From NCBI RefSeq assembly GCF_963580165.1, contig NZ_CAUZLM010000004.1, positions 62,001-126,000 on the forward strand: 64,000 nucleotides of DNA, read 5' to 3'. The notes under the pieces were generated by a model. That model ran no database searches. It saw only the letters and a program-made list of their open reading frames with translations, and was not told where the DNA came from. The number at the start of each line of letters is the position of its first letter. Position 1 is the stretch's first letter. The position numbers were made by a program, and so were the translations under genes. Positions 49,851 to 58,279 of this stretch are shown one piece after another. The DNA comes from Fructobacillus evanidus. Lineage in GTDB: Bacteria; Bacillota; Bacilli; Lactobacillales; Lactobacillaceae.

Positions 49851-50282
49851 TTAATCTCCAACAATAAATGTCAATTCAGCGGTTGTTGCCTTCTTACCAT
49901 TCACCCAGGCAATTCCTTTTCCTGAACCAACAGGGCCACGCAAGCGATCCAAAACGACTTCTAAGCGCAATTGGTCCCCAGGACGAACCATTTGACGGTA
50001 ACGGGCCTTCTTGATGCCACCAAAGTAAGCTGTCTTACCCTTGAACTCAGGCATTGAAAGCAAAGCAACGGCACCAGCTTGGGCCAATGCTTCAACGGTC
50101 AAAGCCCCTGGGAAAGTTGGGTTACCAGGGAAGTGTCCTTGGAAGATTTCTTCGTTAATTGAAATGTTCTTGATGGCCACGCAGCGCTCACCAGGTACTA
50201 ATTCCTCAACCGTGTCCAACATCAACATTGGGTAACGATGTGGAAGAATTTCTTGAATTTCCTTTGTGTTCAATTGGGTCAT
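49851..50282 (-). CDS. fabZ: 3-hydroxyacyl-ACP dehydratase FabZ (operon-internal copy)
   Basis: 143 residues, hot-dog fold. Active-site His in the LPHRYPMLMLD segment (about residue 15) and Glu in PGALTVEALAQAGAV (about 60); GHFPGNPTFPG is typical. It dehydrates 3-hydroxyacyl-ACP in chain elongation. This copy holds the standard position between accB and accC. A second family member opens the operon (56655-57098). Confidence 0.95.
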   Translation of the reverse strand: MTQLNTKEIQEILPHRYPMLMLDTVEELVPGERCVAIKNISINEEIFQGHFPGNPTFPGALTVEALAQAGAVALLSMPEFKGKTAYFGGIKKARYRQMVRPGDQLRLEVVLDRLRGPVGSGKGIAWVNGKKATTAELTFIVGD

Positions 50283-50362
50283 AGCTCTTCTCCTTTTAGC
50301 TGTCTATGTATATCCAAGCAGCGCTTGGACAAGACGATCGGCCGAAATAGCCGTCTAATCTC

Positions 50363-50839
50363 TTAATCAGTTGTGACACGGTAAAGTGGCTTATCAAAGT
50401 CAACCACTTCTTCGTTATCAACCAAAACTTCAGCAATGGTACCAGAAACGTCTGACTTGATTTCAGTCATCAACTTCATGGCTTCAATGATGGCAACTGT
50501 TTCGCCCTTTTCGACGTGGTCGCCAACATTCTTAAAGTTTGGTTCACCTGGCTTTGGTTGGAGATAAACCGTTCCGACCATTGGTGCCTTGATTTCTTTT
50601 CCAGCGGCTGCTGGTGCAGCTACTTCAGGTGCAGCGGCCTGAGCTGCTGGCGCTTGGTTCACAACAGGTTGTGCTGCGGGTGCACTTGGCGCTACTGGCG
50701 CTGGTGTGTTACCGCCTTGAACCTGTTCGTTCTTAGACAAGTGCAATGAAAATTCACCATCTTGGATGTAAACATCGCGCAGGGTAGACTTTTCCAAGTC
50801 TGCCATCAATTCACGAATTTCTTTGACATTTAAATTCAT
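50363..50839 (-). CDS. accB: Biotin carboxyl carrier protein
   Basis: 158 residues. An N-terminal helical part, a Pro/Ala/Gln-rich linker (about 38-78) and the C-terminal biotinyl domain with Lys122 in EAMKLMTEI as biotin site. GTVYLQPKPGEPNF is the usual entrance of the domain. An 80-bp gap to fabZ contains a small CCAAGC-AGC-GCTTGG hairpin (50314-50328). Confidence 0.96.
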   Translation of the reverse strand: MNLNVKEIRELMADLEKSTLRDVYIQDGEFSLHLSKNEQVQGGNTPAPVAPSAPAAQPVVNQAPAAQAAAPEVAAPAAAGKEIKAPMVGTVYLQPKPGEPNFKNVGDHVEKGETVAIIEAMKLMTEIKSDVSGTIAEVLVDNEEVVDFDKPLYRVTTD

Positions 50840-50854
50840 TATTGAACTTCCCTC

Positions 50855-52105
50855 TTACCACTTCTTGAAGACAACAGCTGCGTTATGACCACCAAAACCG
50901 TAGTTAGCAGACAAAACATATTCAGGAGCCGTATTCTTGTTCGTTTCGTTAACCAAGTTCACCAACTTTGTGTGCTCATCTGGTTCATCAAAGCCAACGT
51001 TAACTGGCAATTGACCACGGTCGATGGCACCAACAGAAGCAACGGCTTCGATGGCACCAGCGGCACCCAAAAGGTGACCAGTCATGCCCTTAGTTGATGA
51101 AACCAAGACAGAGTTTGGACCAAAGACAGAAGCAACAGCTTCGGCTTCACCTGAATCGTTTGCACCGGTAGCAGTACCGTGGGCGTTCAAATAAGTAACG
51201 TCTTCTGGCTTGATATCAGCATCCTTCAAGGCTGCCTTCATTGCCCGAGCAGCTCCTTCACCGTCAGGGGCAGGAGAAGTCATGTGGTAAGCATCTGATG
51301 ATGCACCGTATCCGACAACTTCGGCCAAGATGTTGGCACCACGAGCTTCGGCGTGTTCCAAAGACTCCAAGACAAGGATTCCTGAACCTTCGCCCAAGAC
51401 GAAACCATGACGGTTCTTGTCAAATGGCTTTGATGCTTGTGCAGGGTCTTCTTCCTTTGACAAAGCAGTCAAAGCGGCGAAACCAGCAATTCCGATTTCG
51501 TTAACAGTGGCTTCTGAACCACCAGTCAACATCACGTCTTCACGACCTGATTGGATGCGCCAGAAGGCTTCACCAATGGCGTTCGTAGCTGAGGCACAAG
51601 CCGTTACAACTGTGAAGTTCACGCCACGAGCGCCAAAGCGCAATGAAACGTTTCCTGAAACCATGTTCGGAATTGATTCAGGGACGAACAATGGTGAAAC
51701 GCGTTGTGGTCCCTTTTCGTGCATCTTAATCACTTGTTCTTGGATAGTTGTCAAACCACCAATTCCGTTTCCCAAGATCACACCAAAGCGTTCTGAGTTA
51801 GCAACCTTTGACTTTGCTTCTGAACCTTCGTCAGGCAACAAACCTGCTTGGTCCAAGGCTTGGTAAGAAGCATCGATGGCATACTGTGAGAACAAATCCA
51901 ACTTACGTGCATCACGCTTTCCTACGCGCAAAGCTGGATCAAAACCGTCAACTTGTCCGGCAACTGAAATACCAGTTTCAGTTGCATCAAACTTCGTGAT
52001 TGGCTTAATTCCTAATTTTTCATCAAAAAGGCCATCCAAGAAGGTCTTTGTATCGTTTCCTAATGGGGTAACAGCCCCCATCCCAGTAATTACGACTCGT
52101 GTCAT
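50855..52105 (-). CDS. fabF: 3-oxoacyl-ACP synthase II FabF
   Basis: 416 residues. Elongating condensing enzyme; the Cys-His-His triad is seen in VVTACASATNAIG (Cys about 167), NAHGTATGANDSGEA and STKGMTGHLLGAAG, and the C-terminal NYGFGGHNAAVVF is intact. It extends acyl-ACP with malonyl-ACP and contributes to temperature control of unsaturated fatty acids. The ATG lies behind AAGGAAG. Confidence 0.98.
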   Translation of the reverse strand: MTRVVITGMGAVTPLGNDTKTFLDGLFDEKLGIKPITKFDATETGISVAGQVDGFDPALRVGKRDARKLDLFSQYAIDASYQALDQAGLLPDEGSEAKSKVANSERFGVILGNGIGGLTTIQEQVIKMHEKGPQRVSPLFVPESIPNMVSGNVSLRFGARGVNFTVVTACASATNAIGEAFWRIQSGREDVMLTGGSEATVNEIGIAGFAALTALSKEEDPAQASKPFDKNRHGFVLGEGSGILVLESLEHAEARGANILAEVVGYGASSDAYHMTSPAPDGEGAARAMKAALKDADIKPEDVTYLNAHGTATGANDSGEAEAVASVFGPNSVLVSSTKGMTGHLLGAAGAIEAVASVGAIDRGQLPVNVGFDEPDEHTKLVNLVNETNKNTAPEYVLSANYGFGGHNAAVVFKKW

Positions 52106-52151
52106 TGCCGCTTCCTTTCTAATCTAAGTAACTTAAAATGAACGATGTTTA

Positions 52152-52880
52152 TTAAATATAAAGGCCACCGTCAACGGTAATTGTTTGTCCAGTCATGTAG
52201 TCATTGCCGGCTAAGAATAGCGCAACATCGGCCACATCGTCGATTGAACCAAACCGTGACAAAGGAATCTCATTCAAAATGGCTTCACGCGCCTTGTCTG
52301 ACAAAGCATCCGTCATATCTGAAACAATCATCCCAGGGGCGATGGCGTTTACGCGGATATTGCGCTTCGCCCCTTCCTTAGCCAAAGACTTTGTCAACCC
52401 AATGATACCAGCCTTTGAAGCGGCATAATTGGCTTGACCAACATTACCCATTTGGCCAACAACAGAAGCCATGTTCAAAATCACACCGTGCTTTTGTCGA
52501 ATCATCTTCTTGAAGACGGGTTGTGTCACATTGAACGTTCCATTCAAGTTTGTGTTCACAACCTGGGCAAAATCAGCTGGGCTCATCCCCATCACTAACT
52601 GGTCCTTGGTAATCCCGGCATTGTTCACCAAGATATCAATGCCTTCAAAGCCTTCTTGCTTGTACAAGTCTTTGAAAGTTGCTTCCACTGTTTCGGCATC
52701 GGCAACGTCAAATTGCAACGTCATTGGCTTTTGCTTGAAGGAGCTGATGACTTCTTCTTTAATAGCAGAACGACCATGCAAGATAACGCGGGCACCCGCA
52801 TTATCAAAGGCGTGAGCAACGGCTAAGCCGATTCCTCGTGATGACCCAGTTACCAAAACAGTTTGATTAGTAAAGTCCAT
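52152..52880 (-). CDS. fabG: 3-oxoacyl-ACP reductase FabG
   Basis: 242 residues, SDR family. NADPH motif TGSSRGIG near residue 11, NNAG near 88, Ser in NMASVVGQMG and YAASKAG near 150, IAPGMI and a C-terminal GQTITVDGG. It carries out the first reduction of the elongation cycle. Starts 6 nt after the fabD stop. Confidence 0.97.
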   Translation of the reverse strand: MDFTNQTVLVTGSSRGIGLAVAHAFDNAGARVILHGRSAIKEEVISSFKQKPMTLQFDVADAETVEATFKDLYKQEGFEGIDILVNNAGITKDQLVMGMSPADFAQVVNTNLNGTFNVTQPVFKKMIRQKHGVILNMASVVGQMGNVGQANYAASKAGIIGLTKSLAKEGAKRNIRVNAIAPGMIVSDMTDALSDKAREAILNEIPLSRFGSIDDVADVALFLAGNDYMTGQTITVDGGLYI

Positions 52881-52886
52881 GGATTC

Positions 52887-53828
52887 TTATCCTTTCTCTG
52901 CGTTGATGGCATCAACGACTTTTTGATAGGAAGCAAAGTCCGTCACCGTGTACTTGGTAACATCCTTTGGCGCAATTTTCTTCGCAAATTTGACGAGAGT
53001 GGCAGCAGGACCGATTTCAACCAAAGTATCAACTCCGGCATCCACCATCTCCTGCAAGCATTGTGCAAAGTAGGTTGGCGAAACAATCTGCTTCGTCAAG
53101 GTATCCTTGACGGTCTCAGCTGTAAAGGCTTGCTTCGTCGTATTGGAATAAACAGGGTAAGTCCCCACACCAAATTTTTCTCCTGCCAAGCGTGTTGCCA
53201 TCTTTTCAGAGGCTTCGTTTAGCAATGGCGTGTGGAAGGCACCAACAACTGGCAACTCGACCTGCTTCTTCACACCGGCTTCTGTCAATGCCTCAACGGC
53301 CTGGTCAACATCGGCTTTGACACCGCCGATAACCAATTGTGAAAAGGTATTAAAATTAGCTGGGTAAACTTTTAGGCCATTTTTTTGCAAACCTTCAACA
53401 ACCTCAACAATCATGTCTTGGTTATCATCCAAAACCGCAACCATCTTGCCGGGGTTCTTGTCGCCAACCTCCTGCATGTATTGACCGCGGTCTTTAACCA
53501 AGGCGATTGCTTGTTCAAAGGTCAGAATGCCATTGGCAATCAAGGCTGGATATTCACCTAACGAAAGGCCCAAACCAGCAACCACATCGGTTAAGCCGGC
53601 ATCCTTTAATGAAGCAGCTAAGGCTGCATCCATTGCCACGATGGCCGGTTGTGCGTACTGTGTTTGTCGAATTTTTTCTTCGTCTTGGTCTAACTCATTT
53701 AAGTCATAACCCAAGATGGCAGAAGCCTTGTCGATATAAGCCTTGTAGCCTGGCAAGTTTTCATAGAGGTCTGTCCCCATGCCCGCTTGCTGTGATCCCT
53801 GACCGTTGAATAGCAGTCCTACTTTCAT
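52887..53828 (-). CDS. fabD: Malonyl-CoA:ACP transacylase FabD
   Basis: 313 residues. Catalytic Ser89 lies in GLGLSLGEYPALI, the conserved Arg in VKDRGQYMQE and the His in VVGAFHTPLL; the N-terminal FNGQGSQQAGMG and oxyanion Gln are typical. It loads malonyl groups onto AcpP. It starts 12 nt after the fabK stop. Confidence 0.97.
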   Translation of the reverse strand: MKVGLLFNGQGSQQAGMGTDLYENLPGYKAYIDKASAILGYDLNELDQDEEKIRQTQYAQPAIVAMDAALAASLKDAGLTDVVAGLGLSLGEYPALIANGILTFEQAIALVKDRGQYMQEVGDKNPGKMVAVLDDNQDMIVEVVEGLQKNGLKVYPANFNTFSQLVIGGVKADVDQAVEALTEAGVKKQVELPVVGAFHTPLLNEASEKMATRLAGEKFGVGTYPVYSNTTKQAFTAETVKDTLTKQIVSPTYFAQCLQEMVDAGVDTLVEIGPAATLVKFAKKIAPKDVTKYTVTDFASYQKVVDAINAEKG

Positions 53829-53840
53829 TAGAAACCTCGC

Positions 53841-54806
53841 TTATTTTGCCTTGTTTTCAATGCCCATGATGTCCGTTGCTTGTGCCCAAATTTCAGCCAA
53901 AATTTCAGCAACAGGCTTTTCATCATTGACCATTCCTGAAATTTGACCAGCCATGAAGGCCCCACCGTTCTTGTCACCATCGACAACGGCGGCACGCAAG
54001 GTTCCTGATTCAAGCTTTTCAACTGTTTCGTAATCAGGCTCTGGCTTACCGATTTCTTCCACTTCGCGCTTCACGTATTCCTTGGCCATCTTATTCTTCA
54101 AGACACGGACACGTGAACCAACAATGTTACCAGTGATAATTGTATCAATATCACGGGCCTTCAAGACCTTCGCCTTGTAGTTTGGGTGAACTTCAGATTC
54201 AGTAGCAGTCAAGAAACGAGTTCCCATTTGGACCCCTGAGGCACCCAAGGCAAAGGCAGCGGCAACACCGCGGCCATCACCGATTCCACCAGCGGCAATA
54301 ACGGGAATATCAACGGCATCAACAACTTGTGGTACCAAGGCCATTGTTGTCATTTGACCAATGTGGCCACCTGATTCCATTCCTTCAGCAACCACGGCAT
54401 CAACACCCTTACGTTGCATCATCTTGGCCATTGAAACGGATGGTACAACAGGGATAACCGTTACGCCTGCAGCATGCAATTCTTCTAAGAATGGTGATGG
54501 ATCACCAGCGCCAGTTGCCACAACCTTCACGCCTTCTTCCAAAATCACATCAAAGACTTCACGAATGTGACGAGACATCAACATCACGTTGACACCAAAA
54601 GGCTTGTCCGTTAATTCCTTAGCACGACGAACTTCACGACGAACGTCGTCACCGTGCCAGTAACCAGTTCCGATAAAACCAAGTCCACCAGCTTCAGATA
54701 CAGCGGCAGCTAAGGCACCTGTACCGGCCCAAGTCATCCCACCTTCAACGATTGGGTACTTCATCCCTAATTTATCAAAAATGGGGTTGTCAATTTTAAA
54801 TGTCAT
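53841..54806 (-). CDS. fabK: Enoyl-ACP reductase II FabK
   Basis: 321 residues, FMN-dependent TIM barrel of the nitronate monooxygenase superfamily. MKYPIVEGGMTWAGTG at the N terminus, VVAEGMESGGHIG, IPVIAAGGIGDGRGVAAAFALGASGVQMGTRFL (in two halves) are visible. It performs the last reduction of the cycle, in place of FabI, as in streptococci. Context after acpP supports FabK over other family members. Confidence 0.95.
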   Translation of the reverse strand: MTFKIDNPIFDKLGMKYPIVEGGMTWAGTGALAAAVSEAGGLGFIGTGYWHGDDVRREVRRAKELTDKPFGVNVMLMSRHIREVFDVILEEGVKVVATGAGDPSPFLEELHAAGVTVIPVVPSVSMAKMMQRKGVDAVVAEGMESGGHIGQMTTMALVPQVVDAVDIPVIAAGGIGDGRGVAAAFALGASGVQMGTRFLTATESEVHPNYKAKVLKARDIDTIITGNIVGSRVRVLKNKMAKEYVKREVEEIGKPEPDYETVEKLESGTLRAAVVDGDKNGGAFMAGQISGMVNDEKPVAEILAEIWAQATDIMGIENKAK

Positions 54807-54864
54807 AATCTCTGCCTCTTTATTTTATCTATCTGTATGTATGCGGTTAAAAACCGCCTGATGC

Positions 54865-55107
54865 TTACTTCTTGTCAAGTTGGTCCTTGATCTTGTTAAC
54901 CAAGTCTTGAACAGTCTTAACTTCTTCAGTTTCTTCCAACTTGATGTCGAAGTCGTCTTCGACACGGTTCAAAACTTCGAACAAGTCCAATGAATCGGCA
55001 TCGATGTCATCAGTCATGTTAGTAGTCAATGAAACTTCTGAATCTTCCAAATCGAATTGGTCGATCAAAATTTCCTTAACCTTGTCAAAAATTTCTTCGT
55101 TAGTCAT
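54865..55107 (-). CDS. acpP: Acyl carrier protein AcpP
   Basis: 80 residues, very acidic. Ser39 in DIDADSLDLFEV takes the 4'-phosphopantetheine arm from AcpS. I chose the second ATG (MTNEEIF, 55107), 9 nt after AGGAG; the ATG at 55113 is only 3 nt from that site. The leader before it, 55108-55200, holds a perfect palindrome and another short hairpin, so acpP may have extra control of mRNA level. Confidence 0.95.
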   Translation of the reverse strand: MTNEEIFDKVKEILIDQFDLEDSEVSLTTNMTDDIDADSLDLFEVLNRVEDDFDIKLEETEEVKTVQDLVNKIKDQLDKK

Positions 55108-55132
55108 GAGCATGCTCTCCTATATAGATGTT

Positions 55133-55146
55133 CGTATTGCAATACG
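55133..55146. promoter_or_regulatory. Palindrome in the acpP leader
   Basis: CGTATTGCAATACG is a perfect 14-bp palindrome between fabH and acpP. A CGGTG / CACCG hairpin lies about 20 bp upstream of it on the minus strand (55160-55185). Role unknown. Confidence 0.4.
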
Positions 55147-55200
55147 TTGGATTTTTACGGTGCAGTCTACTACACCGCAATTCTGATTTTTATTGTTTAA

Positions 55201-56175
55201 TTATAGTTGCCAAATTTGGACGCCAATCGCCAGACCGCCGCCAAAGCCGACAAAGGCAATCTTCATGCCAGGCTTAATCTGACCACTGCGACGCAATTCA
55301 TCGAGCAAGATGGCCGTCGAACCGGCAGACGTGTTGCCATATTCTTCCATGTTGGTTGGGAACTTGTCCATTGGTTGGCCAAAGTTCTTCGCCATGGATT
55401 CCACAATGCGCTTGTTTGCCTGATGTGCCAAATAAAAGTCCACATCGTCGGCTTCAAGTCCTGCTTTTTCCAAAGCCTTCTTCATAACCTTCGGCACTTC
55501 ACGCGTAGCAAAGCTATAGACGCTTCGACCGTCTTGGTGGAAGTATGGATCGAGTGGTGAAATTTCACCAGCAAAGGCATTCTTGTTGGCAAAACGGCCA
55601 GTCAAGATTGCTTGACCTCGGTCCCCAAATGACTGCAATTCTTCTGCAATCAAGCCAACGGGTTCGTCCGTCTTCTCAAGCAAAACACCACCGGCACCAT
55701 CGCCGAATAAGACAGAAACCGTCCGGTCTTTCCAGTCAACGAGCTTTGACAGCACTTCTGCCCCAATAAACATCCCCTTCTGGTAACGACCAGATGAAAG
55801 GAAGGATGAGGCAACGGACATTCCGTAAACAAAGCCGGAACAAGCCGCATTTAAATCAAAGGCAAAAGCATTTGGTGCTTCAATATTTCCTTGAACAATC
55901 GCAGCTGTATGGGGTGAAAGGGCATCGGGTGACATGGTCCCCACGATAATAAAGTCCAAATCAGCGACATCCCACCCCGATTGTTCCAATAACTTTTTGG
56001 CAACACTAGTTGCCAAGTCTGATGTATTTTCAGTTGTCACAACATGGCGTTGGTGGATACCGGTTCGTGGGTAAATCCACTCATCACTGGTATCCATCAA
56101 TTCCGTTAAGTCATCATTTGTCACCACTCGTTCTGGCACTTGCATCGCCGTGGTGACAATCTTAATGTTTTCCAT
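55201..56175 (-). CDS. fabH: 3-oxoacyl-ACP synthase III FabH
   Basis: 324 residues. Initiating condensing enzyme that joins acetyl-CoA and malonyl-ACP. Catalytic Cys112 in NAACSGFVYGM, His in YLAHQANKRI and Asn in EYGNTSAGS form the triad; the C-terminal GFGGGLAIG is present. It begins 22 nt after fabT. Confidence 0.97.
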   Translation of the reverse strand: MENIKIVTTAMQVPERVVTNDDLTELMDTSDEWIYPRTGIHQRHVVTTENTSDLATSVAKKLLEQSGWDVADLDFIIVGTMSPDALSPHTAAIVQGNIEAPNAFAFDLNAACSGFVYGMSVASSFLSSGRYQKGMFIGAEVLSKLVDWKDRTVSVLFGDGAGGVLLEKTDEPVGLIAEELQSFGDRGQAILTGRFANKNAFAGEISPLDPYFHQDGRSVYSFATREVPKVMKKALEKAGLEADDVDFYLAHQANKRIVESMAKNFGQPMDKFPTNMEEYGNTSAGSTAILLDELRRSGQIKPGMKIAFVGFGGGLAIGVQIWQL

Positions 56176-56197
56176 AATTTTTCACAATCCCGTTCGC

Positions 56198-56668
56198 CTA
56201 ACTATCAATTAAGGCCTTCAAATAAGCTTGTAAGTTATGTACCGCCCGTTCCATCGCCAATGCCTCTTCACTGGACATATCGTCCAACAAAGCCTTAGTC
56301 ACCTTAAAATGAAACGCTTGGTGCGCCCGGTATAAGATTCGCCCCTGATGGGTCAAACCTAATTTCACCACCCGCTTATCTTCCTTTGACCGGCGGCGCT
56401 CGACATATCCCTTATCAACCAAGCGATCGATGGCCGTGGTCATCGCACTTGGACTCAGGTGAACAGCCTTAGCCACCTGCGAGGCAGTCTTTTCCTCGTA
56501 CATGGAGATAGCGTAAATCGTGTGCACTTCTTTGACCGTCAAGGCCGAAAAAGGGCTCTGTTTGAGTTCGTACTCTTCTACCCAAACAACATTGGCAAAC
56601 ATCTCCATCAAATCATGATTGATTTGCTTGACGTTGACCTGCTGGTTAGCCAGCTCAGTTTTGCTCAT
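56198..56668 (-). CDS. fabT: MarR-family regulator FabT
   Basis: 156 residues, winged-helix MarR protein. ALTVKEVHTIYAISM, ASQVAKAVHLSPSAMTTAIDRLVDKGYVERRRSKEDKRVV form the DNA-binding part, with the wing at RSKEDKR. In this operon position MarR proteins are FabT, which represses fab genes when loaded with long-chain acyl-ACP. It overlaps the preceding dehydratase gene by 14 nt. A matching operator lies on the operon promoter (57180-57194). Confidence 0.92.
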   Translation of the reverse strand: MSKTELANQQVNVKQINHDLMEMFANVVWVEEYELKQSPFSALTVKEVHTIYAISMYEEKTASQVAKAVHLSPSAMTTAIDRLVDKGYVERRRSKEDKRVVKLGLTHQGRILYRAHQAFHFKVTKALLDDMSSEEALAMERAVHNLQAYLKALIDS

Positions 56669-57098
56669 CAGGCGCCACCACGAACATTAGTTCCGCGCTG
56701 GTTGCGACCTTATCATTGACCTTAGCCGTGACCGTAACGGTCCCCATGTTCTCTCGAACCTTGCCAAATGTAGCATGTAACTTCAAAACATCACCAGGAA
56801 CAACCATCTTCTTAAACTTGGCATTATTGATTCCTGTCATGTAGGCTGTCTTCCCCTTAAACTGAGGTGATGACAAAATCAAAATCGACGCTGCTTGCGC
56901 CAATGACTCGATAATCAACACACCAGGCATTACTGGGTTACCAGGAAAATGTCCTTGGAAGAATTGCTCATTAATCGTCACATTTTTCACAGCAACGATT
57001 GATTCGTCAGGAACCATTTCTTCAACGTAGTCCATATAGATGATTGGGTAACGGTTTGGAATGAGGTCCATAATTTCAGTCGTAGTCAGTACTGGCAT
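56655..57098 (-). CDS. fabZ: FabZ-family dehydratase opening the operon, possibly dehydratase/isomerase
   Basis: 147 residues, hot-dog fold with the active-site stretch IPNRYPIIYMD and PGVLIIESLAQAA and GHFPGNPVMPG. The first segment reads IPNRYP where FabZ proteins have LPHRYP, so the usual catalytic His is replaced by Asn. In streptococci fabM, the isomerase that makes unsaturated fatty acids, lies ahead of fabT; here a FabZ paralogue takes that place. In Enterococcus and L. plantarum a FabZ-type protein does the isomerisation. Function therefore uncertain: isomerase-like role, or an altered dehydratase. Confidence 0.8.
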   Translation of the reverse strand: MPVLTTTEIMDLIPNRYPIIYMDYVEEMVPDESIVAVKNVTINEQFFQGHFPGNPVMPGVLIIESLAQAASILILSSPQFKGKTAYMTGINNAKFKKMVVPGDVLKLHATFGKVRENMGTVTVTAKVNDKVATSAELMFVVAPDEQN

Positions 57099-57159
57099 TA
57101 GGGTTTCCTTTCTAAATGGCCGAGAATGGCCCTAGTTAACTTTGATTCACAATAAAAAT

Positions 57160-57194
57160 AGTCTAACAGTTAATACTTCGATAGTCAAACTATC
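57160..57194 (-). promoter_or_regulatory. fab operon promoter with FabT box
   Basis: Minus strand TTGACT (57183-57188), 17 bp, TAGACT (57160-57165). GATAGT-TTG-ACTATC (57180-57194) is a dyad overlapping the -35 and resembles the FabT sites known from streptococci and enterococci (TTTGA-T/C-TATCAAA type). Confidence 0.75.
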
Positions 57195-57320
57195 AGCGTT
57201 TCTCAACTCATTTTAACACTTTCTACCTATATTAATTATTAAAAAATCAGCCCGCTTCTGGCCCTGCAATTAATAGCTTAGATTCAGATTGAAAAGCTTA
57301 GAAAAATCAACCTAATAGCC

Positions 57321-58133
57321 TCAAACGTCTAAAACAATCAAACGATTTTGCCACTCCGTCATAAAATCATGACTAAACCATTCCTTGACCCGACGAGTCC
57401 GGTAGCCAACCGAAGCGTTATAAAAGGTCGTTTGCTGAATGGGCAACGCCTGAACATGGAGATGCAAGTGACCAGAAATCGCAGCCTGAACCTGATTGGC
57501 TACCGCTAAATCACCAACGGCCTGACTACCTAAAAAGGACCTCAGCACATCAAGCCGCTCCATGCGAAATGGCATTTGATCAATAAAGGCCTGTTCCTGG
57601 GCAAAATGGTTAATTAAGATTGGGGTTTTCCCCATCTTCTTTGCCTCTTTAATGTCTTGTTCCATCTGATTTAAGTTAATAGCCAATCTTTCAGGATCAG
57701 TCATCGGTTGCTCAATCCGTCGATCGTACCAAAATTCACGCTTAAACCGAGTGATTTTTTCAACACTATGCTGGTTTTGGTCAAAGCTATAATCATACCA
57801 GCCATTATTGCCAATTAAGCGAGCCGAACCAATATCCAGCGTTTTATGATGAAAATAAAGGTCATCCACCGGACTTTCGAGTTCCTGGTAACTGACTCCC
57901 GCCCCCATTTCATGATTGCCCGCCAAAAATCGGACCGCCGTCGCCGACCCTAACCGTCGCTGCAGATTGCGAGCAAAGTCTAATGTTTTGTCAAAGCGAT
58001 TAAACAGATCACCGGCGATGACATAAACCGCAATCTGATTTTTTTGCAGGTAGGCGGCTTGTTGCTCCAGCGCCCACTCTGTTTCAACCTTATTTAAATC
58101 CAAATGATTATCTGACGAAATGGCAACTTGCAT
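57321..58133 (-). CDS. Metallophosphoesterase
   Basis: 270 residues, calcineurin-like fold. Metal motifs: ISSDNHLDLN, AGDLFNRFD, LAGNHEMGAG, LINHFAQE and ISGHLHLHVQ. The substrate is unknown; such proteins can act on nucleotides, phosphodiesters or phosphoproteins. No signal peptide, so cytoplasmic. It stands alone between the fab promoter region and the gap terminator. Confidence 0.88.
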   Translation of the reverse strand: MQVAISSDNHLDLNKVETEWALEQQAAYLQKNQIAVYVIAGDLFNRFDKTLDFARNLQRRLGSATAVRFLAGNHEMGAGVSYQELESPVDDLYFHHKTLDIGSARLIGNNGWYDYSFDQNQHSVEKITRFKREFWYDRRIEQPMTDPERLAINLNQMEQDIKEAKKMGKTPILINHFAQEQAFIDQMPFRMERLDVLRSFLGSQAVGDLAVANQVQAAISGHLHLHVQALPIQQTTFYNASVGYRTRRVKEWFSHDFMTEWQNRLIVLDV

Positions 58134-58238
58134 CTTTGTCCTCTTGTTCTTCTTGTTCGTATAACCCAGTCTACCACGAGAGGACGAGCAAGGTCGGTTG
58201 CTGGTAGCTGATTTTATAATTAATCAATCAAAAAATGC

Positions 58239-58264
58239 ACAAAAAAGAACGCCGAAGCGTTCTT
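58239..58264 (-). terminator. Terminator of gap
   Basis: AAGAACGC-TTCG-GCGTTCTT on the minus strand followed by TTTT; a stable UUCG tetraloop. Confidence 0.92.
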
Positions 58265-58279
58265 CCTTTATATAAATGA

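Noticed and set aside
51417..51866. A 149-codon frame opposite fabF
   Set aside because: Antisense to a highly conserved enzyme and without start signals.
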